A stretch of 64,000 bases of DNA from Nocardioides iriomotensis (GTDB lineage: Bacteria > Actinomycetota > Actinomycetes > Propionibacteriales > Nocardioidaceae). The stretch spans positions 186,001 through 250,000 of the forward strand of contig NZ_SDPU01000021.1 of the NCBI RefSeq assembly GCF_004168035.1, in the 5' to 3' direction. A model generated the notes under the pieces. The model saw nothing but the letters and a program-made list of their open reading frames with translations. It searched no databases and was not told the origin of the DNA. Made by a program: the position numbers and the translations under genes. Of the stretch, positions 46,608 through 56,311 are shown one piece after another (positions within the stretch are counted from its first letter, which is position 1; the number at the start of each line of letters is the position of its first letter).

Positions 46608-46654
46608 CGCCTGGGGAAGTGCCGCGGTACGGCGGCCGGCGGCCCGGGCAACGA

Positions 46655-46739
46655 GGGGCAGGACGCGCCGACTCGGCCGGTCTGCGGGGGCAAGACGCGC
46701 CGACTCGGCCGGTCCGCGGGGGCAAGACGCGCCGACTCG
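46655..46739. repeat. 32-bp tandem repeat, 2.6 copies
   Basis: Copies begin at 46655, 46687 and 46719 (the last is partial, 21 bases), with a unit of 32 bases built on GGGGCAAGACGCGCCGACTC. Copies 1 and 2 differ by two single-base changes. The region is non-coding, about 115 bases before the rpsO promoter. Confidence 0.85.
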
Positions 46740-46756
46740 ACGTCTCCCGGCGGGAG

Positions 46757-46805
46757 GTTCGAGCCGGGTCGGCGGTCCAGCGCGGGATGTTCGAGCCGGG
46801 TCGGC
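46757..46805. repeat. Second pair of repeats with a 32-bp period
   Basis: GTTCGAGCCGGGTCGGC occurs at 46757-46773 and again at 46789-46805, exactly 32 bases apart, so the two repeat blocks share a period though not a sequence. The 46496-46968 stretch otherwise holds no gene that can be supported. Confidence 0.75.
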
Positions 46806-46841
46806 CGCTCGCTCGATTTAGGGTTCGCGCGGCCCCTGAGA

Positions 46842-46876
46842 TAGCCTTGTGCGGTTGCCCCGGAGGGTTCCGGGGC
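46842..46876 (+). promoter_or_regulatory. rpsO -10 box and leader hairpin
   Basis: A TAGCCT -10-like box at 46842-46847 would start an rpsO leader of about 115 bases. GCCCCGGA (46857-46864) and TCCGGGGC (46869-46876) form an eight-bp stem closed by a GGGT loop. S15 represses its own mRNA in other bacteria, so this could be part of an autoregulatory site. That is an inference. Confidence 0.45.
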
Positions 46877-46968
46877 GATCCATGCCGTCAGAACGGCCGC
46901 GGACAGAGAGTGCCCGGGTGAACAGGCCCCGGCGCGCCGCGCAACGAGAGAACCGAAGGGAGCTGCGC

Positions 46969-47244
46969 GTGGCTACTGGTACCGACGCGGAGACCAAGAA
47001 GAAGATCATCGCCGAGTACGCAACCAAGGACGGCGACACCGGCTCGCCCGAGGTCCAGGTCGCGCTGCTCAGCCACCGGATCGCTCACCTCACCGAGCAC
47101 CTCAAGGAGCACAAGCACGACCACCACAGCCGTCGTGGCCTGCTCCTGCTCGTGGGCCAGCGCCGTCGCCTTCTCAACTACATGCAGAAGGAAGACATCA
47201 ACCGCTACCGCTCGATCGTCGAGCGTCTCGGCCTGCGCCGTTGA
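46969..47244 (+). CDS. rpsO: 30S ribosomal protein S15
   Basis: A 91-residue ribosomal protein, complete, with [50 protein letters not shown] matching the family. GTG 46969 is preceded by GAAGGGAG. It binds the central domain of 16S rRNA. Its gene precedes pnp, the classic pairing, with a terminator-like hairpin and a structured leader between. The upstream flank has been separated from ribF, its usual neighbour, by the PTS and molybdoenzyme genes. Confidence 0.97.
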   Translation: MATGTDAETKKKIIAEYATKDGDTGSPEVQVALLSHRIAHLTEHLKEHKHDHHSRRGLLLLVGQRRRLLNYMQKEDINRYRSIVERLGLRR

Positions 47245-47260
47245 GCTGCACCTGCTGACG

Positions 47261-47291
47261 GGAGCGGCATCCCGTCCAGGGGTGCCGCTCC
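47261..47291 (+). terminator. Hairpin behind rpsO
   Basis: A 13-pair stem (47261-47273 with 47279-47291, one G-U), five-base loop, no T-tract. It may terminate rpsO or be an RNase III-type processing site before pnp. Confidence 0.65.
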
Positions 47292-47382
47292 TGCCACATC
47301 CGGCCGCTGGTGGCTAGGGTCTCCCTGGCGCCGTACGACGGCCGCACACAACTGAACACACACCACCATCAGGAGCGACCAC

Positions 47383-47503
47383 GGGCGCCTGGCCCCGGTC
47401 CTCGGTAGTGGCCCTCAGAACACCTCTGGTCTCGACAGGCTCGACCACCCGAGACGCGCTCTGCGGGCCTCGATCGAAGACCGGCACCCAGCTTGAGGCG
47501 CCC
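47383..47503 (+). ncRNA. Structured pnp 5' leader (Actino-pnp-like)
   Basis: Three nested long-range stems: GGGCGCCT (47383-47390) with AGGCGCCC (47496-47503), CCGGTC (47395-47400) with GACCGG (47479-47484), and GGCCC (47410-47414) with GGGCC (47465-47469). This upstream-of-pnp structure fits the Actino-pnp leader described for actinobacteria, proposed to act in pnp autoregulation. A dispersed palindromic repeat sits in its terminal loop. The assignment is by position and pairing, with no covariance search. Confidence 0.6.
47424..47457. repeat. Imperfect palindromic repeat (REP-like) inside the pnp leader
   Basis: GGTCTCGACAGGCTCGACC followed by ACC is an imperfect palindrome. Very similar sequences (GGTTTCGACAGGCTCAACCACC type) are, from memory, dispersed in actinobacterial intergenic regions; this needs a search. 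It occupies the loop of the pnp leader. Confidence 0.55.
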
Positions 47504-47540
47504 CTCGCGTGATCGCTCCGCGAGAGAAGAAGGGACACCC

Positions 47541-49784
47541 ATGACTGAGGGACCCGAGATCTACGCCGTCGAGACGGTTCTCGACAACGGTAAGCACGGT
47601 CAGCGCACCGTGAAGTTCGAGACCGGGCTGCTGGCCCGGCAGGCCGCCGGTTCGGTGACGGCCTACCTCGACGACGAGACGATGCTGCTGTCGGCCACCA
47701 CTGCCGGCAAGCACCCGAAGGACCACTTCGACTTCTTCCCCCTGACGATCGACGTCGAGGAGCGGATGTACGCCGCGGGCCAGATCCCTGGCTCGTTCTT
47801 CCGCAGCGAGGGCCGCCCGGGCGAGGACGCCATTCTCACCTGCCGCCTGATCGACCGCCCGCTGCGCCCGACGTTCAAGAAGGGCCTGCGCAACGAGGTC
47901 CAGGTCGTCATCACGGTGATGGCGCTCGACCCCGACCACCCGTACGACGTGCTGGCGATCAACGCCGCGTCGCTGTCCACCCAGCTCTCCGGCCTGCCGT
48001 TCTCCGGCCCGGTCGGCGGCACCCGCGTGGCGCTCATCGACGGTGACTGGGTCGCGTTCCCGAACCACAGCCAGCTCGAGGAGGCCGTGTTCGACATGGT
48101 CGTCGCGGGCCGCGTCACCGAGACCGGCGACGTCGCGATCATGATGGTCGAGGCCGAGGCCACCGAGCAGACCTGGGACCTGGTCCGCGCCGGCAAGAAG
48201 GCGCCGACCGAGGAGGTCGTCGCGACCGGTCTCGAGGCCGCCAAGCCGTTCATCAAGCAGCTCTGCGAGGCGCAGGCCGAGCTGGCCAAGCAGGCCGCGA
48301 AGCCGGTGCAGGACTTCCCGATCTTCCTCGACTACGAGGACGACGCCTACGCCGCCGTCGAGGCCGCTGCCGCCGCCGACCTGGCCCCCGCGCTCACCAT
48401 CGCGGGCAAGCAGGAGCGCGAGGCCAGGATGGACGAGGTCAAGGACGCCGTCCTCGAGCGCCTCGGTGCCGACTTCGAGGGTCGCGAGAAGGAGCTCGGC
48501 GCGGCGTTCCGCTCGCTGACCAAGAAGCTCGTCCGCGAGCGGGTGCTGCGCGACAAGGTCCGCATCGACGGCCGTGGCCTCACCGACATCCGCGACCTGT
48601 ACGCCGAGGTCGGCGTGATCCCGCGGGTGCACGGCTCGGCGCTGTTCGAGCGCGGCGAGACCCAGATCCTGGGTGTCACCACGCTGAACATGCTGACCCT
48701 GGAGCAGAAGCTCGACACGCTCTCCCCGGAGAAGACGCGTCGCTACATGCACAAGTACGTCTTCCCGCCGTTCTCCACGGGTGAGACCGGCCGCGTGGGC
48801 TCGCCCAAGCGTCGCGAGGTCGGCCACGGGGCGCTCGCGCGCCGCGCGCTGCTCCCCGTGCTGCCCACCCGCGAGGAGTTCCCCTACGCGATCCGCCAGC
48901 TCTCCGAGGCCATGGGCTCCAACGGCTCCACCTCGATGGGCTCGGTCTGCGCCTCGACGCTGTCGCTGCTGCAGGCCGGCGTGCCGCTGCGCGCGGCCGT
49001 CGCGGGCATCGCGATGGGCCTCATCTCCGACGAGGTCGACGGCAAGACCGAGTACGTCGCGCTGACCGACATCCTCGGCGCCGAGGACGCGTTCGGTGAC
49101 ATGGACTTCAAGGTCGCCGGCACCAAGGACTTCGTGACCGCCCTCCAGCTCGACACCAAGCTCGACGGGATCCCCGCCGACGTGCTGGCCGCCGCGCTGA
49201 CCCAGGCGCGCGACGCCCGCCACTCGATCCTCGAGGTCATGAACGAGGCCATCGACGTTCCGGGCGAGATGTCCGTGCACGCCCCGCGGATCATCACCAT
49301 GAAGGTCCCGGTCGACAAGATCGGCGAGGTCATCGGCCCCAAGGGCAAGGTGATCAACCAGATCCAGGACGACACCGGCGCGCAGATCACCATCGAGGAC
49401 GACGGCACGATCTACGTCGGCGCGACCAACGGCGAGTCGGCCGAGGCCGCCCGCTCGATCATCAACGGCATCGCGAACCCGACGATGCCGGAGGTCGGCG
49501 AGCGCTACCTCGGCACGGTCGTCAAGACGACGAACTTCGGTGCCTTCGTCTCGCTGCTCCCGGGCAAGGACGGCCTGCTGCACATCAGCAAGCTGCGCTC
49601 CCTGGCCGGCGGCAAGCGCGTCGAGGCCGTCGAGGACGTCGTCTCCGTGGGCCAGAAGGTCCAGGTCCAGATCGCCGAGATCGACGACCGCGGCAAGCTC
49701 TCGCTGATCCCGGTCGTCGAGGACGACGACACGGCCGGCGACGAGTCGACCGAGTCCGCCGACACCGCCGAGTCCGCCGAGTAG
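47541..49784 (+). CDS. pnp: Polyribonucleotide nucleotidyltransferase
   Basis: A 747-residue phosphorolytic exoribonuclease. Two RNase PH-like domains contain [46 protein letters not shown] and [33 protein letters not shown] domain ([23 protein letters not shown]) and an S1 domain ([28 protein letters not shown]) follow. The tail is acidic. ATG 47541 follows AGAAGGGA. The long leader is described separately. Confidence 0.97.
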   Translation: MTEGPEIYAVETVLDNGKHGQRTVKFETGLLARQAAGSVTAYLDDETMLLSATTAGKHPKDHFDFFPLTIDVEERMYAAGQIPGSFFRSEGRPGEDAILTCRLIDRPLRPTFKKGLRNEVQVVITVMALDPDHPYDVLAINAASLSTQLSGLPFSGPVGGTRVALIDGDWVAFPNHSQLEEAVFDMVVAGRVTETGDVAIMMVEAEATEQTWDLVRAGKKAPTEEVVATGLEAAKPFIKQLCEAQAELAKQAAKPVQDFPIFLDYEDDAYAAVEAAAAADLAPALTIAGKQEREARMDEVKDAVLERLGADFEGREKELGAAFRSLTKKLVRERVLRDKVRIDGRGLTDIRDLYAEVGVIPRVHGSALFERGETQILGVTTLNMLTLEQKLDTLSPEKTRRYMHKYVFPPFSTGETGRVGSPKRREVGHGALARRALLPVLPTREEFPYAIRQLSEAMGSNGSTSMGSVCASTLSLLQAGVPLRAAVAGIAMGLISDEVDGKTEYVALTDILGAEDAFGDMDFKVAGTKDFVTALQLDTKLDGIPADVLAAALTQARDARHSILEVMNEAIDVPGEMSVHAPRIITMKVPVDKIGEVIGPKGKVINQIQDDTGAQITIEDDGTIYVGATNGESAEAARSIINGIANPTMPEVGERYLGTVVKTTNFGAFVSLLPGKDGLLHISKLRSLAGGKRVEAVEDVVSVGQKVQVQIAEIDDRGKLSLIPVVEDDDTAGDESTESADTAESAE

Positions 49785-49787
49785 GTC

Positions 49788-51113
49788 TTGGCCGTCTCGG
49801 CAGCCCAGCAGAAGCCCGGCACGACCCGCACCCTCCTGTCCGAGCAGGACGGGGGACTGGTACGCCGTACCGTCCTCCCGGGAGGGCTGCGGGTCGTGAC
49901 CGAGGCGATGCCCGGCGTCCGGTCCGCCGCCATCGGCGTGTGGGTCGGCGTCGGGTCCCGCGACGAGTCCCCGACCCTGTCCGGAGCGTCGCACTTCCTC
50001 GAGCACCTGCTGTTCAAGGGCACGCCCTCGCGGTCCGCGCTCGACATCTCCGTCGCCCTCGACGAGGTCGGCGGCGAGTTCAACGCGTTTACCGCGAAGG
50101 AGTACACCTGCTTCCACGCGCGCGTCCTCGACCAGGACCTGCCGCTCGCGGTCGACGTGCTCGGCGACATGGTCACCTCGTCGACGCTCGCGAGTGACGA
50201 CGTCGAGGCCGAGCGCGAGGTGATCCTCGACGAGATCGCCATGCACGACGACGACCCCGACGACGTCGTGAACAACCTCTACGCCGAGAAGGCGTGGGGC
50301 TCCTCTCCGCTCGGCCGCCCGATCGCGGGCACGGTCGAGTCGATCAAGGCGTTGTCGCGGGCGCAGATCGCGCGCTACTACCGCTCCCGCTACGTGCCGG
50401 AGAACACCGTCGTCGCGGTCGCCGGCAACGTCGACCACGCCACCGTCGTACGCCTGGTCCGCAAGGCGTTCTCGCGCGCCAACTTCCTGGCCGACACCAG
50501 TGTGAAGCCCGTCCCGGTACGCCGCGGCGAGCGCGCCCGGCGCAGCACGACCGGCGAGGTCGTGGTCAGCCGGCCGTTCGAGCAGGTCAACCTCGTGCTC
50601 GGCGTCAACGGCCTGGTCCGCACCGACGACCGCCGCTACGCGCTCGGCGTGCTCAACGCCGCACTCGGTGGCGGCACCTCGTCACGGCTCTTCCAGGAGG
50701 TCCGCGAGCACCGCGGGCTGGCCTACTCCGTGTACTCCTACGCCGCCCACTACGCCGACGCCGGCGCGTTCGCCGTCGCGGTCGGCTGCCTGCCGTCGAA
50801 GGTGACCGAGGTGCTCGCGGTCGTCCGCGGCGAGCTCGGCAGCCTCGCCGCCGACGGCATCAGCGCCGAGGAGCTCGAGCGCGGCAAGGGCCAGCTGCGC
50901 GGCGGCCTCGTGCTCGGGCTGGAGGACTCCGCGTCGCGGATGGCCCGGATCGCCAAGGCCGAGCTGCTCTACGACGAGCTGCCCAGCCTCGACGAGGTGA
51001 TCCGCCGGGTCGACGACGTCACGCTCGACGACGTGGCGACGCTGGCGCGCAACCTGTTCGGCCAGGACCAGACGCTGGCCGTGGTCGGGCCGTTCGACGC
51101 GCTGCCGGCCTGA
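49788..51113 (+). CDS. M16-family zinc metallopeptidase
   Basis: A 441-residue peptidase with the inverted zinc motif HFLEH (GASHFLEHLLFKGT) and the downstream glutamate in EAEREVILDEIAMHDDDP. It is one of the mitochondrial-processing-peptidase-like proteins encoded after pnp in actinobacteria. The first in-frame codon is TTG 49788, three bases after pnp; a later start is possible. No signal peptide is evident, so it is probably cytoplasmic. The substrate is unknown. Confidence 0.92.
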   Translation: MAVSAAQQKPGTTRTLLSEQDGGLVRRTVLPGGLRVVTEAMPGVRSAAIGVWVGVGSRDESPTLSGASHFLEHLLFKGTPSRSALDISVALDEVGGEFNAFTAKEYTCFHARVLDQDLPLAVDVLGDMVTSSTLASDDVEAEREVILDEIAMHDDDPDDVVNNLYAEKAWGSSPLGRPIAGTVESIKALSRAQIARYYRSRYVPENTVVAVAGNVDHATVVRLVRKAFSRANFLADTSVKPVPVRRGERARRSTTGEVVVSRPFEQVNLVLGVNGLVRTDDRRYALGVLNAALGGGTSSRLFQEVREHRGLAYSVYSYAAHYADAGAFAVAVGCLPSKVTEVLAVVRGELGSLAADGISAEELERGKGQLRGGLVLGLEDSASRMARIAKAELLYDELPSLDEVIRRVDDVTLDDVATLARNLFGQDQTLAVVGPFDALPA

Positions 51114-51261
51114 AGCCGGGGCGCGATCGGCGCCGGCGGCCCCGGCGCGACCCGTGTGGCGGATGACGCCTTCGTGCCATGTACAGAGACGCTCGGAGCC
51201 CTGCAGTCTCGGAACTGACCGGCGACCGCCGTGCGGTCACGTCACGAAGGGCGGGGGCAGC

Positions 51262-51735
51262 ATGAGGAGACCAGCAGCGGTCCTCGGGACCGGCATCGTC
51301 GCGATCAGCAGCTTCGTGGTCGGATCACCGAGCGCGATGGGTGATCTCGGGGCGAGCGAGTTCCGGCTGAAGGCGATCACGGTCCACGAGCAGTACAACG
51401 ACATCGGCAAGAAGAACGAGAGCCTCGGAGACACCTTCACGTTCACCGAGAAGCTCTTCCACGGCGGTGAGCGGGTCGGACGCGACGCGGTCACGTGCAC
51501 GATCATCACTGCGCGGCCGTCGGCGTTCCGCCTGCTGTGCTGGGGGACCCTGACGCTGTTCGGCCGGGGCGACCTGACCGTGCACGGCAAGGTGCTGTTC
51601 CGGGAGGGCGCCACCGCCCTGCCGGAGCTCGCGGTCACCGGGGGCACCGGGGACTACGCCGGCGCGTCGGGGACGATGACACTCGACGAGGGCACCGGGC
51701 GGGCGTCGCGGTACCTCATCACGCTGCTGCCGTGA
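51262..51735 (+). CDS. Secreted allene-oxide-cyclase/dirigent-like barrel protein
   Basis: A 157-residue protein with a signal peptide (MRRPAAVLGTGIVAISSFVVGSPSAMG) and a beta-rich mature part. LPELAVTGGTGDYAGASGTMTLDEG is the glycine-rich segment seen in allene-oxide-cyclase- and dirigent-like barrels. GDTFTFTEKLFHGGERVGRDAVTCTI precedes it. A possible disulfide pair is present (TCTI and LLCW). ATG 51262 follows a GGGCGGGGGC site. It has no catalytic motif known in bacteria. Confidence 0.72.
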   Translation: MRRPAAVLGTGIVAISSFVVGSPSAMGDLGASEFRLKAITVHEQYNDIGKKNESLGDTFTFTEKLFHGGERVGRDAVTCTIITARPSAFRLLCWGTLTLFGRGDLTVHGKVLFREGATALPELAVTGGTGDYAGASGTMTLDEGTGRASRYLITLLP

Positions 51736-51772
51736 CGACCGCGGCTCGGTGAGGTCGGGCGTCGCGGGCTCG

Positions 51773-52345
51773 TCAGCCGACGAGCCCGACGAGCGCGCCG
51801 GCCGAGGCGGCCGCCCACAGCACGCTGCTGAACGTGCCGATGATGAAGCGCTCGGCCACCCCGCCGCCCGCCCCGCCGGGCTGGTCGCCGCCCTTGAGCT
51901 CGGAGTAGCGGCCCAGGCCCTTGAGTCCCAGCACGACCGCGATGCCCTCGGGCCAACCGCCCAGCAGCGACGCGACGATGCCGGCGCGCTCGAACACGCC
52001 GATCCAGGCGCCGCCCCGCAGCACCGCGGCCGCCTGCTCGAACTGGCCAGGGCCCGACGAGCCCGGCTCCTCGCGGTCGGCCAGCCGCAGCACCAGCGCC
52101 GTGACCGGCCCGCCGCCCAGCACGCCCACCGGCGCCAGCACCACGGGCAGCAGCCAGGCCAGGTCGTCCCCCTCGGACGCGACCGGGCCGGGGACCGCCG
52201 CCACGAGGCAGAGCACCGCCGTGCCCACGAGCAGCGCGACGACGCCGGCGTCGCGCCCGGGCCCGGCCGGCAGCAGCCAGGCCGCGGCGCAGCCCGACGC
52301 CGCGAGCGCGGCGGCCAGGCCGGACAGCACGAGGAGGGTCGTCAT
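51773..52345 (-). CDS. Polytopic membrane protein paired with the SatD-family protein
   Basis: A 190-residue protein with about five hydrophobic helices, starting TTLLVLSGLAAALAASGCAAAWLL. The C-terminal ERFIIGTFSSVLWAAASAGALVGLVG resembles membrane proteins that sit beside SatD genes in other bacteria. The ATG overlaps the stop of the SatD gene (ATGA), so the pair is co-translated. The function is unknown. Confidence 0.72.
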   Translation of the reverse strand: MTTLLVLSGLAAALAASGCAAAWLLPAGPGRDAGVVALLVGTAVLCLVAAVPGPVASEGDDLAWLLPVVLAPVGVLGGGPVTALVLRLADREEPGSSGPGQFEQAAAVLRGGAWIGVFERAGIVASLLGGWPEGIAVVLGLKGLGRYSELKGGDQPGGAGGGVAERFIIGTFSSVLWAAASAGALVGLVG

Positions 52346-52950
52346 GAGAGCAGCCTGCCCCACAGCACCGACGCGAGCACCCGGGCGCGTCGCTCGTCGA
52401 CGAGCCCGGCGGCCCGCGCGCGCTGGGAGACGGCCGACTGGCTGATCCCGAGTCGTTCGCCGGCCTCGCCGTACGACAGCCCGGACGCCAGCAGGTCGTG
52501 CACCTCCCAGCCGCGTTCGGTACGACGCTCGACGACGGCGGCCCACAGACCCAGGACGGTCTCGAGCTCGACCGCCTCGGGCCGCTCGGGGCGGGCGACG
52601 ACGGCCAGCCGGTGCAGGTCGCTCTTCGCCCGCGTGACCGCCTCCCGGGCCGCGACGAAGGCGTCGCCCGACCCGGCCCGGGTCTCGGCGGGCAGGGGGG
52701 TGCGCACCGCCCCGACCCCGATGCCGAGGTTCCAGCGTCCGGACCGCAGCGCCCGGGCGACCACCTCGACGGCCGTGTCCCGGTCGTCCGTCACCGCCTG
52801 GGCCTCGTCGCCGGCCGTGCGCTGGAACGGGCGCAGCAGCCGGTCCCCGAGGTCGGCCAGGTCGGCGAGCAGGCCGGGGACCGCGTCGTCGCCGGCACGG
52901 CTGCGCCGCTGGTCGAGGGTGAGCACGGTGACGCGAGGTGTCGCGGCCAT
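52342..52950 (-). CDS. SatD-family protein with C-terminal helix-turn-helix
   Basis: A 202-residue protein. The N-terminal two thirds contain FQRTAGDEAQAVTDD and AVRTPLPAETRAGSGDAFVAAREAVTRAKSDL, similar to SatD. The C-terminus holds a helix-turn-helix, GLSYGEAGERLGISQSAVSQRARAAGLVDE. ATG 52950 was chosen because a GGAGG site lies eight bases before it; a longer in-frame start is at 52974. SatD is linked to acid tolerance in streptococci but the biochemistry is unknown. The intergenic region upstream holds nested dyads. Confidence 0.75.
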   Translation of the reverse strand: MAATPRVTVLTLDQRRSRAGDDAVPGLLADLADLGDRLLRPFQRTAGDEAQAVTDDRDTAVEVVARALRSGRWNLGIGVGAVRTPLPAETRAGSGDAFVAAREAVTRAKSDLHRLAVVARPERPEAVELETVLGLWAAVVERRTERGWEVHDLLASGLSYGEAGERLGISQSAVSQRARAAGLVDERRARVLASVLWGRLLS

Positions 52951-52997
52951 GGTCCCCACCTCCCTCTCCGCCATCAGGCGCAGGGCTGATCTCCGTT

Positions 52998-53865
<868 letters not shown>

Positions 53866-53866
<1 letters not shown>

Positions 53867-54324
53867 TGCGCCCGATGCTGAAGGCGACGATCGCGCTGAT
53901 GGTCGTGCTCGTGGTGTTCTACGCCGTCCTCACGATGCTCAAGGGCGCCGCGATGGTCCAGTCCGGCGGCGCGGTCGGCGTGCTCCTCGGACTGGCCGTC
54001 CTGGTCGCGCCGCTGCTCGGGCTCGCGCTCGTCGCCCGGGAGCTGTGGTTCGGCCGGCAGTGCGCGCGCCTGGCCGAGGAGCTCGACGACGAGGGTGGTC
54101 TCGACGCCGGTCTGGACGACCTCCCGCGCCGCCCGTCCGGGCGGATCGACCGCAGCGCCGCCGACGAGCACTTCGCCAAGGTGCGCGAGGAGACCGAGGC
54201 CGACCCCGACCGCTGGCAGGCCTGGTACCGGCTCTCGCTCGCCTACGACGCCGCCGGCGACCGCAGCCGCGCCCGGGCGGCCGCCCGGCACGCCATCGAG
54301 CTGCACCGGCACGCCGCGCTCTGA
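53866..54324 (+). CDS. Membrane-anchored protein with a TPR-like tail
   Basis: A 152-residue protein with two hydrophobic segments (residues 6-27 and 36-58), then an acidic stretch (EELDDEGGLDAGLDD). The C-terminal segment WQAWYRLSLAYDAAGDRSRARAAARHAIEL reads as one tetratricopeptide-like repeat. It starts on the last base of dapB. The role is unknown, and no partner is evident. Confidence 0.7.
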
Positions 54325-54359
54325 CCACCCCCCGGGACGGCCGGGTTCAGCATGTGGAC

Positions 54360-54527
54360 ACCCGTCCCATCTTGCAGGCTTGTGCAACGCATGAACGTGC
54401 ACTCGGCTGGTGGTTCCGTGCGCCTCGGCCGCCCGTCACCCTGGATGGTGAGCCCGGTCCTCCCAGGCGGGCTCCCAGTTCCCACCCAGGGGAAGAGGGG
54501 CCGTCACCCGCGCTGTGACGGCCCCTC
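54360..54527 (+). ncRNA. Candidate structured small RNA upstream of a terminator
   Basis: A non-coding stretch contains the stems TCACC/GGTGA (about 54437-54451), GAGCCCG (54450-54456) with CGGGCTC (54468-54474), and ends in the strong hairpin at 54495-54527. The 170 bases between the upstream gene and that hairpin suggest a small transcript or a long 3' UTR. No promoter is convincing. No known RNA family was recognised. Confidence 0.3.
54495..54527 (+). terminator. 13-bp perfect hairpin terminator
   Basis: GAGGGGCCGTCAC (54495-54507) pairs exactly with GTGACGGCCCCTC (54515-54527) around a seven-base loop, then GTCTGTGT. It precedes the VOC gene and ends whatever is transcribed after the dapB operon. 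Confidence 0.75.
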
Positions 54528-54587
54528 GTCTGTGTCCCGGTGCTCCCGATCGGTCCGGATGTCGGCGCCGCACGGCAGGATGCGGTC

Positions 54588-55037
54588 ATGCCCAGCGACG
54601 TGCCCGCCAACTTCACCATCGTCACGCTCGGGGTCGCCGACCTCGACCGGTCCGCGCGCTTCTACCGCGACCTCGGCTGGGAGCAGCGCGGCGACCAGGC
54701 CGAGGGGATCACCTGGTTCCGGACGTCCGGGTCGTGGGTCGGTCTCTACGGCTACGACGCCCTGGCCGAGGACGCCGCGACCGAGCCGGTCCCGGCCGAC
54801 GAGCTGCCCACCTACCGCGGCGTCACCCTGGCGCTCAACCTCGCGTCCGAGGCGGCCGTCGACCTGGCATTCGCCCGCGTGCAAGAGGTCGGCGGCACCA
54901 TCGTCAAGCCGGCCGCACGCACCGACTGGGGCGGCTACTCCGGCTACTTCGCCGACCCCGACGGGCACCTGTGGGAGATCGCGCACAACCCCTACTGGAC
55001 CGTCGTCGACGGCCGCGTCGACATCGGCGCGACCTGA
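54588..55037 (+). CDS. VOC-family protein
   Basis: A 149-residue vicinal-oxygen-chelate protein. FTIVTLGVADLDRSARFYRDLGWEQRG is the opening half and GGYSGYFADPDGHLWEIAHNPYW the ending half, with the usual histidine and glutamate positions. Family members are often glyoxalase- or bleomycin-resistance-like. ATG 54588 lies six bases after a CAGGAT -10-like box (54576-54581), so it is probably leaderless. The ligand is unknown. Confidence 0.87.
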   Translation: MPSDVPANFTIVTLGVADLDRSARFYRDLGWEQRGDQAEGITWFRTSGSWVGLYGYDALAEDAATEPVPADELPTYRGVTLALNLASEAAVDLAFARVQEVGGTIVKPAARTDWGGYSGYFADPDGHLWEIAHNPYWTVVDGRVDIGAT

Positions 55038-55147
55038 CCCGATCGGGTGATGGGCAGCCCGGACATCGACCACCACCATGGACGTGGTCGCACCCGCGTC
55101 CACTGACGTGACGGGGGGAGGCGCGCGATGTGGGGAGCCGCTGACAC

Positions 55148-56287
55148 GTGCGTCGGCGGCGAGCAGCCGTCGCAGGCGTGCTCGCCGCCGCGACCTGCCT
55201 GGCGGGGTGCGACGGCGGGGCCTCGCCCACCGAGGACGTGTCCGACTCCGCGCCGAGCCCGGCGGCGTCGGCGGCGGCCGCGGGCGACACGTTCGAGGAC
55301 CGGGTCGACGCGATCACCGAGGCGGCCAAGGCCAACGCGGACGCCGGCATAGTGCCGGGGCTGACCGTGGCGCTCGCCGACCACGACGAGACGGCCACGC
55401 TCGCGTTCGGCGTCTCCGACCTGGGGGCCGGCACGCCGATGCGTCCCGACGACCGGTTCCGGATCGCGAGCATCACCAAGTCGATGACGGCGACGATCGT
55501 GCTGCAGCTGGTCGAGGAGGGGAAGCTCGGGCTCGACGACACCGTGGAGACCTGGCTGCCCGGCGTCCTCGACGCGGGCGACCGGATCACCCTGCGCGAC
55601 CTGCTGGGGCACGTGTCCGGGTTGCCGGAGGCCGACGACAGCAGGTACGTCCGCGGGCACCGCGTCCGGCACGGGGTCACGGACCAGGAGTACGTCCGGC
55701 TGGTGGCCCAGGCTCCCCTGGAGGCAGAGCCTGGCGAGCTGTTCGTCTACCGCAACATCAACTTCGTCCTGCTCGGCATGGTCGTCGAGGCGGTCACCGG
55801 CCAGGACATCGGCGCGGTGATGCGGGAGCGGCTGTTCGAGCCCCTCGGCCTGCGCGACACCCGGCTCGCCACGGAGGGCCACCCGGGCCCACGCCTGGTG
55901 CGCGTGTACGACGGCCTGGAGGACCTGACCTGGCTCGACGTCTACTGGGCGGGCGCGGCCGGGGGCGTGACGAGCACGGCCGACGACCTGGCGACGTTCT
56001 ACCGCGCGCTGTTCTCCGGCGAGCTCCTCGACGACGAGCGGCTCGCGGAGATGACCGACATCCGCGACGACGACGTGGCCGGCTGGAACGGCTATGGGCT
56101 CGGCCTCGCCGCCGTCGAGACCGACTGCGGGACGGCGCTCGGGCACAGCGGCCGGCTCCCCGGCCTGGCCACCGAGGCGTGGTCGATGCCCGAGCGCGGC
56201 CGCTCCGTCGTGGTGCTCGTCAACGGGGACGGCCGCCTGGCCGGGGGGACGATCGACGTCGTCCGCGAGGCCGCGCTCTGCGGTTGA
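55148..56287 (+). CDS. Serine hydrolase lipoprotein (class C beta-lactamase fold)
   Basis: A 379-residue exported lipoprotein with the lipobox LAGC at C21. The catalytic serine motif is S108-ITK-111 in IASITKSMTA, the tyrosine motif is YRN in FVYRNINFVLLGMVVE, and the third box is HSG in ALGHSGRLPG. This matches penicillin-binding-protein/class C beta-lactamase-like (AmpC/EstB/DD-peptidase) proteins. GTG 55148 was taken as the start. Activity (esterase, peptidase or lactamase) cannot be told. Confidence 0.88.
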   Translation: MRRRRAAVAGVLAAATCLAGCDGGASPTEDVSDSAPSPAASAAAAGDTFEDRVDAITEAAKANADAGIVPGLTVALADHDETATLAFGVSDLGAGTPMRPDDRFRIASITKSMTATIVLQLVEEGKLGLDDTVETWLPGVLDAGDRITLRDLLGHVSGLPEADDSRYVRGHRVRHGVTDQEYVRLVAQAPLEAEPGELFVYRNINFVLLGMVVEAVTGQDIGAVMRERLFEPLGLRDTRLATEGHPGPRLVRVYDGLEDLTWLDVYWAGAAGGVTSTADDLATFYRALFSGELLDDERLAEMTDIRDDDVAGWNGYGLGLAAVETDCGTALGHSGRLPGLATEAWSMPERGRSVVVLVNGDGRLAGGTIDVVREAALCG

Positions 56288-56311
56288 GCGCGCCGAGCAC
56301 GACCGGCCCGG

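Noticed and set aside
46655-46805. Possible CRISPR array
   Set aside because: The 32-bp units abut one another with no unique spacers and no cas genes are in the window. They are tandem repeats.
47415-50438. A 1007-codon antisense frame opposite pnp and the M16 gene
   Set aside because: It is antisense to two conserved genes and has no recognisable domain.
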